Made by a program: the position numbers and the translations under genes
NCBI GenBank assembly: GCA_049318685.1
Contig: JBMOFW010000076.1
Coordinates: forward strand, 1 to 12,670
Direction: 5' to 3'
Length of the DNA stretch: 12,670 nt
DNA from: JAIXWP01 sp049318685
Lineage (GTDB): Bacteria > Bacteroidota > Bacteroidia > Flavobacteriales_D > Sanyastnellaceae
The notes under the pieces: model-generated
Seen by the model: the letters and a program-made list of their open reading frames with translations, nothing else
Database searches by the model: none
What the model was told of the DNA's origin: nothing
Part shown: piece by piece, positions 1 to 6,762 of the stretch
Layout: every line of letters starts with the position of its first letter
Numbering within the stretch: position 1 is the first letter of the stretch

Positions 1-585
1 ATAACTTTGCACCACATGATCACTGGTTGGTTCTTTTTTCAATTCTTCCAGAACGGCAGTAGCGGTTACTTCGATTTTCGAGGCGATGTTATCGCGCACG
101 GTGTTTGGAATTTTAATGTTGTAATCTTCAGGCACGATGTAGAATTTAGTTTCTCCCGTGATTTTACCACCTACTACTTTGAAAGTAACATTGATGGTGA
201 TTTTCTTTGTCACGCCGTGCATGGTCATGTCGCCGGTAGCCGTGGCATTGTATGTTCCATCTTTTTTCAAATTGACCGCACTCATGTTGTCAACCTTTCC
301 TTTAAAGGACGCTTTTGGATAGGTGTCACTCTCCATGTAGTTTTCATTGAAATGCTCTTGCATAAGGGCTTTTTCAAATTCAAAGGATTTGATGAGGAGA
401 GAAATTTCTACGGCTCCGGTGGTGGCGTCCAAAACCACATTGGTTTTGTTGTTATCCGCTTTGATATCTTCCATCTTGGTGTCAGAGAAGAAAGTTACTT
501 TTCCGGTGCGAGTGAAATATTTTTGAGCAAAAGTGCTTGTCGAAGCGAGCAATGCGATGGCGAGGATGGTGAATACTTTTTTCAT
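1..585 (-). CDS. YceI-like periplasmic protein (partial, C-terminus off the left edge)
   Basis: The frame opens at ATG 585 and runs 195 codons to base 1 without a stop, so the C-terminus is outside the window. Residues 1-21 form a signal peptide (MKKVFTILAIALLAS..., cleavage near TFA-Q). The rest fits the YceI family: early 'GKVTFFSDTKMEDIKA', the central block 'QEHFNENYMESDTYPKASF', then 'GDMTMHGVTKKITINV' and 'NIKIPNTVRDNIASKIEV'. YceI proteins have a lipocalin-like barrel that binds a long isoprenoid chain (ubiquinone/polyprenoid) in the periplasm. It is the last visible gene of the cytochrome/OB-fold run, 37 bp after the OB-fold gene. It is a paralogue of the YceI-like protein at 6762-6166, which shares the EHFNENYxESD block. 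The family call is firm; the ligand is unknown. Confidence 0.9.
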   Translation of the reverse strand, partial: MKKVFTILAIALLASTSTFAQKYFTRTGKVTFFSDTKMEDIKADNNKTNVVLDATTGAVEISLLIKSFEFEKALMQEHFNENYMESDTYPKASFKGKVDNMSAVNLKKDGTYNATATGDMTMHGVTKKITINVTFKVVGGKITGETKFYIVPEDYNIKIPNTVRDNIASKIEVTATAVLEELKKEPTSDHVVQSY

Positions 586-622
586 GATAACTATTTTTTT
601 ATGGTTTCCTTGGCGAATTCAA

Positions 623-1027
623 TTATTGAACCAAAACGCATTGTGAAAGCTCAACATCCATGTTGTAGCCGGCGCAGATGCCTTTGATTTCAATTTGATC
701 GCCTACTTTTTTATTAATGACTTGATCTTTGGCCATGGTGCAATTGATCACCGCCATGATATCGGCTGTTTCTATAAGTATTGTTGTCAAGCTGTCTGTG
801 GTGATGTCACTGATTTTACCGCTAACTTGAATAACCTTGTCGCCTTTGTATTTGGCCCAAGTAGCAGCTTCATCCGTTGCAAATTGATTTAATAGTGAAT
901 CGGCAGTGAGCACAGCCACCGGTTTTTCGTCATCAGCAGTTTTTTTGGGTTTGTTCCACAAATAAACAGCGACACCAAGGCCAATTACTAGACCGATAGC
1001 CAAAACGATGATAACAATTTTCTTCAT
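623..1027 (-). CDS. Membrane-anchored OB-fold protein (tRNA_anti-like family)
   Basis: A 134-residue protein. An in-frame start at 1057 exists, but it would overlap the upstream cytochrome gene and add ten residues before the hydrophobic segment. ATG 1027, 4 bp after the upstream stop, begins directly with the membrane anchor (residues 4-23, IVIIVLAIGLVIGLGVAVYL). The periplasmic part (about 40-134) has the pattern of Bacteroidota tRNA_anti-like OB-fold proteins: 'FATDEAATWAKYKGDKVIQVSGKI', 'INCTM', 'GDQIEIKGICAGYNMDVELSQC'. Cysteines are at 96, 118 and 130. Despite the family name, such envelope proteins have no shown tRNA role. Lying between cytochromes and a YceI protein suggests an envelope or electron-transfer accessory role (inference). 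Confidence 0.82.
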   Translation of the reverse strand: MKKIVIIVLAIGLVIGLGVAVYLWNKPKKTADDEKPVAVLTADSLLNQFATDEAATWAKYKGDKVIQVSGKISDITTDSLTTILIETADIMAVINCTMAKDQVINKKVGDQIEIKGICAGYNMDVELSQCVLVQ

Positions 1028-1031
1028 AAGC

Positions 1032-1412
1032 TTAATTTTCGGGATAGCCATCGGCAATCCATTTCTCTAAAAGTTGAATATCGCAATCGCTCATTTTAGG
1101 CGAGCTTTTCGGCATTGGAGAGCAGCCTTCGTGGCGAATACTACACATCACATCGCCGTTCATGGTTTCGTTTTTCAGGTTGACGTAACCTTCAAGAACG
1201 ATACCTCCGCTGCCCGAGGCTTGCTCGTGGCAACCACCAAAGCAATTGTTGGCAATGATGGTTTGGACGTCTCCGTTGTAGGTGGCCACACGCGTGCTAT
1301 CGCAGGTGGTGGTTCCTCCATATAAGTATTCTTCGTTGTCGTAATAGCACGAATCGAAGGAAACGGCTAGCAGGGAGAGTGCGATAAGAAGAATTCCAAG
1401 ATTAATTTTCAT
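1032..1412 (-). CDS. Single-domain cytochrome-c-like lipoprotein with an unusual CX3CH motif
   Basis: A 126-residue exported protein. The N-terminal hydrophobic stretch (residues 4-18) is followed by Cys22 in 'FDSC', a loose lipobox, so it may be lipid-anchored. The haem-type motif is C57-FGG-C61-H62, a CX3CH spacing rather than CX2CH. A likely distal Met sits in 'CSPMP' (Met100), and the C-terminal helix 'CDIQLLEKWIADGYPEN' matches the ends of both domains in the upstream gene. Cysteines 90, 97 and 110 are additional. The start is 5 bp after the upstream stop, so the two are co-transcribed. The family is the Bacteroidota/Planctomycetes class of small envelope cytochromes. Covalent haem attachment to CX3CH is plausible but unproven. 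Confidence 0.8.
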   Translation of the reverse strand: MKINLGILLIALSLLAVSFDSCYYDNEEYLYGGTTTCDSTRVATYNGDVQTIIANNCFGGCHEQASGSGGIVLEGYVNLKNETMNGDVMCSIRHEGCSPMPKSSPKMSDCDIQLLEKWIADGYPEN

Positions 1413-1417
1413 ACAGT

Positions 1418-2128
1418 TTAATTGTTTGGAGCACCAGCGTCAATCCAGGCTTGCACTTGATCGATTTTGCATTGCACCAATGCATTGCTTTGGTAAGGCA
1501 TCAATGTGTAGTCATTTGTTCCAAGCAGCGAATTTATCAAGCTACCATCCATGGCAGAAGCATAAATTTGATCATAATTGGTCAACGACAAATTACCGTC
1601 AGGATTTGAGCCGCTGTGACATCCTTGACAATTATTTTGCATCATTGGTTGTATCACAGCGGAGAATGTAAATTGTGCGGGATCGCAATCGGCTATGCAC
1701 GCATTGTTCTGCGCTCCCTGGGAAATCCATAGGGCAATGAGGTCTTTTTGTTCTTGAGAAAGAGGTCCGCCGGCATCCGCAGGAGGCATCATGTCATTGC
1801 CATTTTCATACAAAACATCAATCAATTCGCTTCCGTTGGGATTTCCCGCTTCAACAATTTCCATAATGTGCGCATAGTCGTAAAGTCTTAAATCTTCCTC
1901 ATGTGTGATTGCATCATGACATTCCGGTTGAGCGCAGCTCGAAACTAAAAGAGGAAGAATGGTATTTTGAAAATAGACCGTATCTGGATCGCACGGATCG
2001 GGGTTTTCGGTTCCGCCACCGCCGCCATTATTTCCACCGGTTGCGTCTTCAATAATTTCATCTGGGTGGTGCTGGCAGGCTACCAATATTCCGGTAACCA
2101 ATGCGAAGAAAACGAATGCCTTTTTCAT
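1418..2128 (-). CDS. Lipoprotein with two tandem cytochrome-c-like domains (CX4CH and CX2CH)
   Basis: A 236-residue lipoprotein. I chose ATG 2128 over the in-frame ATG at 2170 because it starts a clean signal peptide, MKKAFVFFALVTGILVAC, with the lipobox cysteine at residue 18. A Gly/Asn linker (about 31-42) precedes two homologous domains. Domain 1 (about 50-141) has C65-AQPE-C70-H71 (CX4CH), 'MMPP' (Met113/114) and ends 'LWISQGAQNN'. Domain 2 (about 148-236) has C167-QG-C170-H171 (CX2CH), 'LMP' (Met210) and ends 'AWIDAGAPNN'. The CXnCH plus distal Met layout indicates c-type haem binding at the envelope, with a probable electron-transfer role. The partner is not evident. It is the first gene of a four-gene run ending in a YceI protein. 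Confidence 0.88.
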   Translation of the reverse strand: MKKAFVFFALVTGILVACQHHPDEIIEDATGGNNGGGGGTENPDPCDPDTVYFQNTILPLLVSSCAQPECHDAITHEEDLRLYDYAHIMEIVEAGNPNGSELIDVLYENGNDMMPPADAGGPLSQEQKDLIALWISQGAQNNACIADCDPAQFTFSAVIQPMMQNNCQGCHSGSNPDGNLSLTNYDQIYASAMDGSLINSLLGTNDYTLMPYQSNALVQCKIDQVQAWIDAGAPNN

Positions 2129-2187
2129 GAGTGATGATTTGTGTAACAAATATCCACTAAGAAAGTGCACAAATAATAGAAAAGACT

Positions 2188-2217
2188 CCGAACGGGAAAA
2201 AATACCTACTAAACGGT
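2188..2217 (-). promoter_or_regulatory. Putative LytTR-type direct-repeat operator upstream of the cytochrome operon
   Basis: Read on the minus strand, two 9-mers, ACCGTTTAG (2217-2209) and CCCGTTCGG (2196-2188), lie in the same orientation with 12 bp between them (21-bp period). The published LytTR consensus is [TA][AC][CA]GTTN[AG][TG]; the first matches 9/9 and the second 8/9. The promoter-proximal copy is about 60 bp upstream of the cytochrome ATG. A LytTR gene ends about 300 bp upstream. This is inference from motif and spacing. The distal copy overlaps a weak terminator-like hairpin. Confidence 0.5.
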
Positions 2218-2219
2218 AT
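2197..2219 (-). terminator. Weak terminator-like hairpin after the 63-codon gene
   Basis: On the minus strand, ATACC (2219-2215) and GGTAT (2206-2202) can form a 5-bp stem with an 8-nt loop. The stem is followed by a run of six T (2202-2197, sharing its last stem base). It starts 4 bp after the stop of the small gene, where an intrinsic terminator would be expected. The stem is short and AT-rich, so the call is weak, and the sequence overlaps a LytTR-like repeat. Confidence 0.3.
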
Positions 2220-2223
2220 GGGC

Positions 2224-2415
2224 TTAAAAGGCTTGTGAAGGCTGGCCGGAAAGGAAGAACTTTATACGTTCCAAATTGATACGACGTGATTCGCTCAGAA
2301 TATCCAGTTGATTCTGGTATTTCTCGCGATTGAGGACCATCAATTCTTTGGTGATATTCAAGTTGATGCCGGATAGCAATCGATCGAAATCACTAGGGAG
2401 GAGGTTCGACTTCAT
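2224..2415 (-). CDS. Small hypothetical protein (63 aa), cytoplasmic, no family recognised
   Basis: ATG 2415 to TAA 2224, no signal peptide or membrane segment. The product is rich in charged and aliphatic residues (MKSNLLPSDFDRLLSGINLN..., ...RRINLERIKFFLSGQ) and is probably largely helical. I recognise no domain. Support for it being real: it is the only sizeable frame between the response regulator and the cytochrome operon, its codons resemble those of its neighbours, and it has its own 97-bp upstream region with LytTR-like repeats and an inverted repeat. A terminator-like hairpin follows its stop. It could be a small target or modulator of the adjacent two-component system (inference). 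It may also be a chance frame. Confidence 0.55.
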   Translation of the reverse strand: MKSNLLPSDFDRLLSGINLNITKELMVLNREKYQNQLDILSESRRINLERIKFFLSGQPSQAF

Positions 2416-2425
2416 GACAGGTTAA

Positions 2426-2454
2426 TTTGGTTGCAGAAACAAACTTCAACCAAA
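2426..2454 (-). promoter_or_regulatory. Perfect 8-bp inverted repeat in the leader of the 63-codon gene
   Basis: TTTGGTTG (2426-2433) and CAACCAAA (2447-2454) are exact inverted copies separated by 13 bases. The element ends 10 bp upstream of ATG 2415. No T-run follows on the minus strand, so it does not look like an intrinsic terminator for the response regulator. It could be a 5'UTR hairpin or a dyad operator. The spacer holds GAAGTTTG (2447-2440), one mismatch from the Bacteroidota -7 box TAnnTTTG, with a TTG at 2470-2468 and 20 bp between. That promoter reading is tentative. Confidence 0.4.
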
Positions 2455-2480
2455 GTCCTTCATTTTCCAATCAAATGAGC

Positions 2481-2510
2481 GCGAACGGGTAAATCAAGTG
2501 CCTGAACGGG
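2481..2510 (-). promoter_or_regulatory. Putative LytTR-type direct-repeat operator upstream of the 63-codon gene
   Basis: On the minus strand, CCCGTTCAG (2510-2502) and CCCGTTCGC (2489-2481) are same-orientation repeats with 12 bp between them (21-bp period). They match the LytTR consensus at 8/9 and 7/9 and share the CCGTT core with the pair at 2188-2217. The promoter-proximal copy lies about 65 bp upstream of ATG 2415, and the distal copy starts 2 bp after the stop of the LytTR gene itself. Regulation by that LytTR protein is inference. Confidence 0.5.
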
Positions 2511-2512
2511 AA

Positions 2513-3280
2513 TTATTCCCCGAGCCATTCTTTGAAAAGGGGAGATTTTTCCGTGCTTACAATGACTTCCTCGCCCTTGAAGGGAGGATTTAGATCCAAT
2601 TGAACCCGTGATTTAGACACAACGTGCATGTGGCCTACCGATTTAATGTTGACAATAAATTGACGGTTGATGCGGAAAAACTTGGCCGGATCCAGTTCTT
2701 TCTCCAAGGTTTCAAGACTTTTATCGAATGGATATTCTTTGCCTCCAAAGGTGACTAAAAATACAGCTTTGTGTGTCGTATAGATATAGGCGATATCGTC
2801 TGAAGAAACAGTGCGGATTTGCTCACCATAACGGATTAAATAGCGCTTTTCGAATTTCTTTTCTTCAGCTATAATGGCTGCCGCCAATTTGTTGTAGTCG
2901 ATTTGTTGAATTATGCTTGGTTCTTCTTTTTTCACACCTATTTTTTCCAAGGCACGCTCTAAATCTACTTTTTTCAGCGGTTTCAACAAATAATCGATGG
3001 CGTTTACTTGAAATGCTTGCAGAGCGTGCTCATTGTACGCGGTAATGAAAATAACCGGGCAGGTTGGTTTCCATTTTTCGAAAATCTCGAAACACATTCC
3101 ATCAGCCAATTGGATGTCGGTGAAAATCACATCCGGACTTGCATTTGCATTGAGCCAATTTAAAGCGCCTTCCACACTATCGGTGTCTCCTGCAATGCTC
3201 ACTGAAGGGGATAGCTCTTGCAATAATTTCGAAAGTCTTTCCAATGCGGATGGTTCATCTTCGATGAGAAATGCTTTCAT
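2513..3280 (-). CDS. LytTR-family DNA-binding response regulator
   Basis: A 255-residue regulator. The N-terminal receiver domain (1-115) has the acidic pair Glu7/Asp8, the phospho-acceptor Asp55 ('VIFTDIQLADG'), Thr80 and Lys100 in 'DYLLKP'. A short helical linker is followed by a LytTR DNA-binding domain (about 146-250) with its hallmark 'FFRINRQFIVNIKSV' at 201-215. LytTR domains bind pairs of about 9-bp direct repeats and usually activate transcription. The gene starts 12 bp after the sensor kinase stop, so the two form a cognate pair. Likely targets are the two downstream units carrying direct repeats (2481-2510 and 2188-2217). All receiver residues needed for phosphorylation are present. 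Confidence 0.96.
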   Translation of the reverse strand: MKAFLIEDEPSALERLSKLLQELSPSVSIAGDTDSVEGALNWLNANASPDVIFTDIQLADGMCFEIFEKWKPTCPVIFITAYNEHALQAFQVNAIDYLLKPLKKVDLERALEKIGVKKEEPSIIQQIDYNKLAAAIIAEEKKFEKRYLIRYGEQIRTVSSDDIAYIYTTHKAVFLVTFGGKEYPFDKSLETLEKELDPAKFFRINRQFIVNIKSVGHMHVVSKSRVQLDLNPPFKGEEVIVSTEKSPLFKEWLGE

Positions 3281-3292
3281 AGGAAGGGAGTT

Positions 3293-6169
3293 TTAATCTT
3301 TGGTTGATTGAATCAAAGGTAAATGAACTTCGAAATTTTGTTCTGTTTTATTGACGAGAACTTCTTTTTTGAACAAGATTTTATAACGGTGTAGGATGTT
3401 GTTTAATCCTACGCCCGTGCTCGGTTCCTTTTGTGTTTTCTCTTGAAACGTGTTCGTAACCATGATGGTGTTTTCAACTACGAACAATTCAATTTTCAGT
3501 GGCTTTAAGCGTGAAATAATATTGTGCTTAATCGCATTTTCCACCAAAAGTTGCAAGGTCATAGGAGGGATAAGTGTATCCATCGCCGATTCGGGAATGT
3601 ATTTTTCGACGATAAGGTTTTCGCTAAATCGTTTTTTCTGCAAGAATAAATAGCGATCTACCAAAGCAAGCTCTTCGCGCAGTGTGATCACTTCCTTATC
3701 GCGTTGTTCGAGGATGATTCGGAAATAATCTGAAAGCTGCTCTACATAGTCAATGGCTTCTTCTTGGTCTTTCGAAATCGTCGAAATGAGGGTGTTGAAA
3801 GAATTGAATAAGAAGTGCGGATTGATTTGATTTCGTAAAGTTTCAAATTGCCCTTGAATACGTTCTTTTTGTAGCAGTGCTCTGCGCTGCAATTGCTGCT
3901 CTCGAGCGCGAAGAATAATAAATACCGTGGTGAAGACAAACAGCAAAGCCAATGAAACGAACCACCACGTTTGCCAAAAAGGACGATTGATTTCGAATTG
4001 GTAAATACACTCACGGGCATCGCTGAAATCTTCATTCGCAGAAGCTTGAAGCACGAATGTGTAGGAACCAGGATCGAGTTTCGAGAATACGATTTCATTG
4101 TTTTTGGTAACGGCCCAGTTGGAATCGTATCCAATGAGTCGATAGCGATAGCGAACACGCTCGGGTTGCTTAAACCAAAGTCCGGTGATTTTAAACGTGA
4201 AATGATTTTCGTTGGCAGAGAACTCGTGCAAGGTCGAATCGATGGGTTGCAATTGCACCAAGATGTTTTCAATTCGAGCCAAGGGCTTGTGTCGCGATGC
4301 ACTATCACTTTGTGCGAAGCGAATCAGCGAGGATTGCAACCCGATCCAAATGTTGCCGTGCTGATCTTTGGTGGTTACATTGAGATAGTCTGCGCCAATG
4401 GGCTCATCCGTGGCTACAAATTCAAATGATGGACTATCGGCTCTGACGATAGCAAATCCCGAGGATGTGAAAACAAGGATATTCCCTTTATCATCATTTT
4501 CTATGGCGTACAGTGTGGGTTTATCACCATCCGAAACAATCTCTCTTTTTTCAATGCGGTTTTCGCGAAAGCATTGCAATTGTTGATCTGCCGTCAAGAA
4601 CCAAATATTTCCATAACTATCTTCTTTGATCGCCAATACGGTTTTAGATACCAGCGGGAATTGCTCTATCAAGGCGTGGTATTGACCGGAAATGTCTTTG
4701 TAGATCGGTCCGTCACCATCCGATCCAAACCAAATTCTTTTTTTGGAATCTTTGAAAACGCAATAGACGTAAGTAGATAAACCCGATTCCTTCGGTTCAT
4801 TCCAAAATACCCACTCACCAGCTATGTTTTCAATATTGCATACCCCTCCCAAAGTGGCCACCCAAAGCTTATTGCCATCTGCTGTCAATGACAATACATT
4901 GTTGTTGAGTAGTCCGTCTTTTTCTTTGAAATATTTGATCTTTTTTGTTCTCGGATCTATTCGACCAAGTCCACCTCCATACATGCCAAACCAAAGCGCA
5001 CTGTCTTGCGATTCGGCAAGACAAATAATTTCATCTTGATTTTTTTTTGGTTTGGGTAAATAGTTTTTCAGTTTTTGCTCATTACTAAACAAGAAGTGAT
5101 GACTGAATAGTCCATCAGGCGTGGAGAGCCAAATATTGTCTTTTCTGTCGGATGTGATTGCGCGCAGATTACCTAATGGATGTTGCTCATGATCGGTGAT
5201 AAATAAAAAGCGTGAGTCAGCAATCCAGAGGTTATTCGTTTTATTACAAACGATCAAATTGCCTTCTTGATCATAGATGCCATCAAGAAATGGTGTGCGA
5301 TTATTGAATGGGGACTGACTTTCACCGGCCGACTGAACGAATTGTTGATCAACGAGATTTCCGGTGAATACGTAATTGTTATCGGTAAAACAGAATAGTT
5401 CATTGGCGGCATGAATAATTTTGACGACGCTGCCTTTCGAAAAGGCATTGAATGCGGGAAAGTTGGTCACTGTTTTTTCACGAAAATTCCAAGCACACAT
5501 GGTACCGTTTTGACCACCCAGAAAAACTTGGCTAGTACCCATAGCCGAAAGTGTCAAAATCAAATTGTCTTGCAGCCCATTATCAATGGTATAGTGAACG
5601 AATTTGTTGGCCACATTGCAGTCATCCCATTGCACGAGACCGACATCAGTGGCGGCGAAAATCGCATTGCCCACCGATTCAATATCATGGATGATATTGT
5701 CAGGCAATCCAATTTGATTGTCAATGCGATTGAGGTTGTTTTTTTCTCCGTAGAGAACACCTGAACTTGCCGTAGCAATCCAGATTTTATTCTGAGCGTC
5801 TATAGTGAGCGCGGTAATTTCATCATCTACCGTGATAAAAGATTCGGCAGCGTTTTTCAATAAATCGATAACGATCAATCCGCCTTTTTTCGTTCCGGCA
5901 ATGAGCGTGTTGCCTTTTATATGAATCGCGGTGATGTCGTTGTCGATGGTAACAGGCAGTGAAGTCGTGGTCAAAGTGGAACCATTGAATCGACGAAGTC
6001 CTCTGTTGGTACCTAACCATAAAAATCCATATTGGTCTTGGGCTAATCGTTGAATTCGAATTTCATCAATCTTTTTTGCTACAGCCAAAGATTTGAAATA
6101 GGGTTGCTGCGCGGTGGCTTGGAAAGCACCAAATATGAAGAATACGCAAAGGGCAACGATAAGTCTCAC
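3293..6169 (-). CDS. LytS-type sensor histidine kinase with periplasmic Reg_prop propeller and Y_Y_Y domain
   Basis: A 958-residue inner-membrane sensor. It starts at GTG 6169 and overlaps the YceI stop by 4 bases (GTGA), which implies translational coupling. The signal peptide is residues 1-20 (cleavage near ATA-QQ). The periplasmic part (about 25-640) carries repeated two-component propeller motifs such as 'QDQYGFLWLGTNRGLRRF', 'SALWFGMYGGGLGRID', 'KKRIWFGSDGDG' and 'HGNIWIGLQSSLIRF'. A Y_Y_Y domain (657-728) and one membrane helix (about 736-756) follow. The cytoplasmic part has a coiled segment and a His_kinase domain with His785 in 'NQINPHFLFNSFNTL'. The ATPase has the N box around Asn878 ('LVENAIKHN') and the G box 'GVGLNN' (919-924). 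It pairs with the LytTR regulator 12 bp downstream. The signal is unknown. Family members often sense glycans, but no polysaccharide-use genes are here. Confidence 0.95.
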   Translation of the reverse strand: MRLIVALCVFFIFGAFQATAQQPYFKSLAVAKKIDEIRIQRLAQDQYGFLWLGTNRGLRRFNGSTLTTTSLPVTIDNDITAIHIKGNTLIAGTKKGGLIVIDLLKNAAESFITVDDEITALTIDAQNKIWIATASSGVLYGEKNNLNRIDNQIGLPDNIIHDIESVGNAIFAATDVGLVQWDDCNVANKFVHYTIDNGLQDNLILTLSAMGTSQVFLGGQNGTMCAWNFREKTVTNFPAFNAFSKGSVVKIIHAANELFCFTDNNYVFTGNLVDQQFVQSAGESQSPFNNRTPFLDGIYDQEGNLIVCNKTNNLWIADSRFLFITDHEQHPLGNLRAITSDRKDNIWLSTPDGLFSHHFLFSNEQKLKNYLPKPKKNQDEIICLAESQDSALWFGMYGGGLGRIDPRTKKIKYFKEKDGLLNNNVLSLTADGNKLWVATLGGVCNIENIAGEWVFWNEPKESGLSTYVYCVFKDSKKRIWFGSDGDGPIYKDISGQYHALIEQFPLVSKTVLAIKEDSYGNIWFLTADQQLQCFRENRIEKREIVSDGDKPTLYAIENDDKGNILVFTSSGFAIVRADSPSFEFVATDEPIGADYLNVTTKDQHGNIWIGLQSSLIRFAQSDSASRHKPLARIENILVQLQPIDSTLHEFSANENHFTFKITGLWFKQPERVRYRYRLIGYDSNWAVTKNNEIVFSKLDPGSYTFVLQASANEDFSDARECIYQFEINRPFWQTWWFVSLALLFVFTTVFIILRAREQQLQRRALLQKERIQGQFETLRNQINPHFLFNSFNTLISTISKDQEEAIDYVEQLSDYFRIILEQRDKEVITLREELALVDRYLFLQKKRFSENLIVEKYIPESAMDTLIPPMTLQLLVENAIKHNIISRLKPLKIELFVVENTIMVTNTFQEKTQKEPSTGVGLNNILHRYKILFKKEVLVNKTEQNFEVHLPLIQSTKD

Positions 6170-6762
6170 TGGGCTGTTTTCGGCTTTAATGTTCCTTTGA
6201 CTTCTACCATGATGATCTCAGCAATTTTTTGATTGACAATACGCGGGATGGTGATACCATGATCTGCGATTGCCACATTGAAATTGGATGAAATGACGTA
6301 GTTCGATCCGGATTTCGTGAGTGTAACCGAAACAATGCGTTCTGTTTTCACCCCATGAATTTCCAATTGACCTTTCGCTCTCAGCGTTTGCGTCGCCTTT
6401 AGTGGATCGAATTTGTCGATTAATTTTCCCACAAATGTGGCTTTTGGGAAAAGGTCGGATTCGAGATAATTTTCGTTGAAATGCTCTTTTTGAAGAGCGC
6501 TATTGAAACCTTCAAATGAGGTGATGTCTACACTGAACGCAAAGGTGTTTTGATTGATGTCTACGGCGCCCCGTGTTTTGTTTGAAGTTGCATCAATGGT
6601 TTCGAGGGATGCGGTAGATTTAAAATGAATACTTCCTGCACCCATTTCGAAAATGGTTTGTGTCAATGATGCTGTAGCGCTCAGACTAATCCACATAAAA
6701 AAAACGAATCGAAAAAGCTGCGCCTTTCGGATTCGTTTTGTTATGTGAAATAGTCGGTTCAT
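6166..6762 (-). CDS. YceI-like periplasmic protein (second paralogue)
   Basis: A 198-residue exported protein with a long basic N-region (MNRLFHITKRIRKAQLFR), a hydrophobic core to about residue 33 and probable cleavage near SLT-QT. The mature part matches YceI: 'QKEHFNENYLESDLFPKATF', 'AKGQLEIHGVKTERIVSV', 'DHGITIPRIVNQKIAEIIMVEV'. The family has a lipocalin-like barrel that holds isoprenoid chains. Its start abuts the ferredoxin stop (TAA then ATG, no gap), and its stop overlaps the kinase GTG by 4 bases. It is therefore locked in one operon with both. It is clearly related to, but diverged from, the YceI protein at 585-1. A role as ligand carrier or accessory to the adjacent sensor is inference. 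Confidence 0.9.
   Translation of the reverse strand: MNRLFHITKRIRKAQLFRFVFFMWISLSATASLTQTIFEMGAGSIHFKSTASLETIDATSNKTRGAVDINQNTFAFSVDITSFEGFNSALQKEHFNENYLESDLFPKATFVGKLIDKFDPLKATQTLRAKGQLEIHGVKTERIVSVTLTKSGSNYVISSNFNVAIADHGITIPRIVNQKIAEIIMVEVKGTLKPKTAQ

Noticed and set aside
2..9. TAACTTTG on the plus strand, an exact -7 box match
   Set aside because: It lies inside the open minus-strand YceI frame and any plus-strand transcript would be antisense to YceI. It is probably chance.
7..687. A 226-codon plus-strand frame opposite the YceI gene
   Set aside because: It is the antisense of a clear YceI coding region, has a TTG start and a Phe/His-rich translation with no family, and runs into the OB-fold gene.
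1028..1057. Upstream start extending the OB-fold protein by ten residues
   Set aside because: It overlaps the end of the upstream cytochrome gene and puts extra residues before the membrane anchor. ATG 1027 fits the 4-bp gap.
2129..2170. Upstream ATG extending the two-domain cytochrome lipoprotein by 14 residues
   Set aside because: It would bury the clean lipoprotein signal peptide that begins at ATG 2128.
3742..4308. A 188-codon minus-strand frame within the sensor kinase
   Set aside because: It is out of frame inside a well-supported kinase domain region and has no recognisable features.
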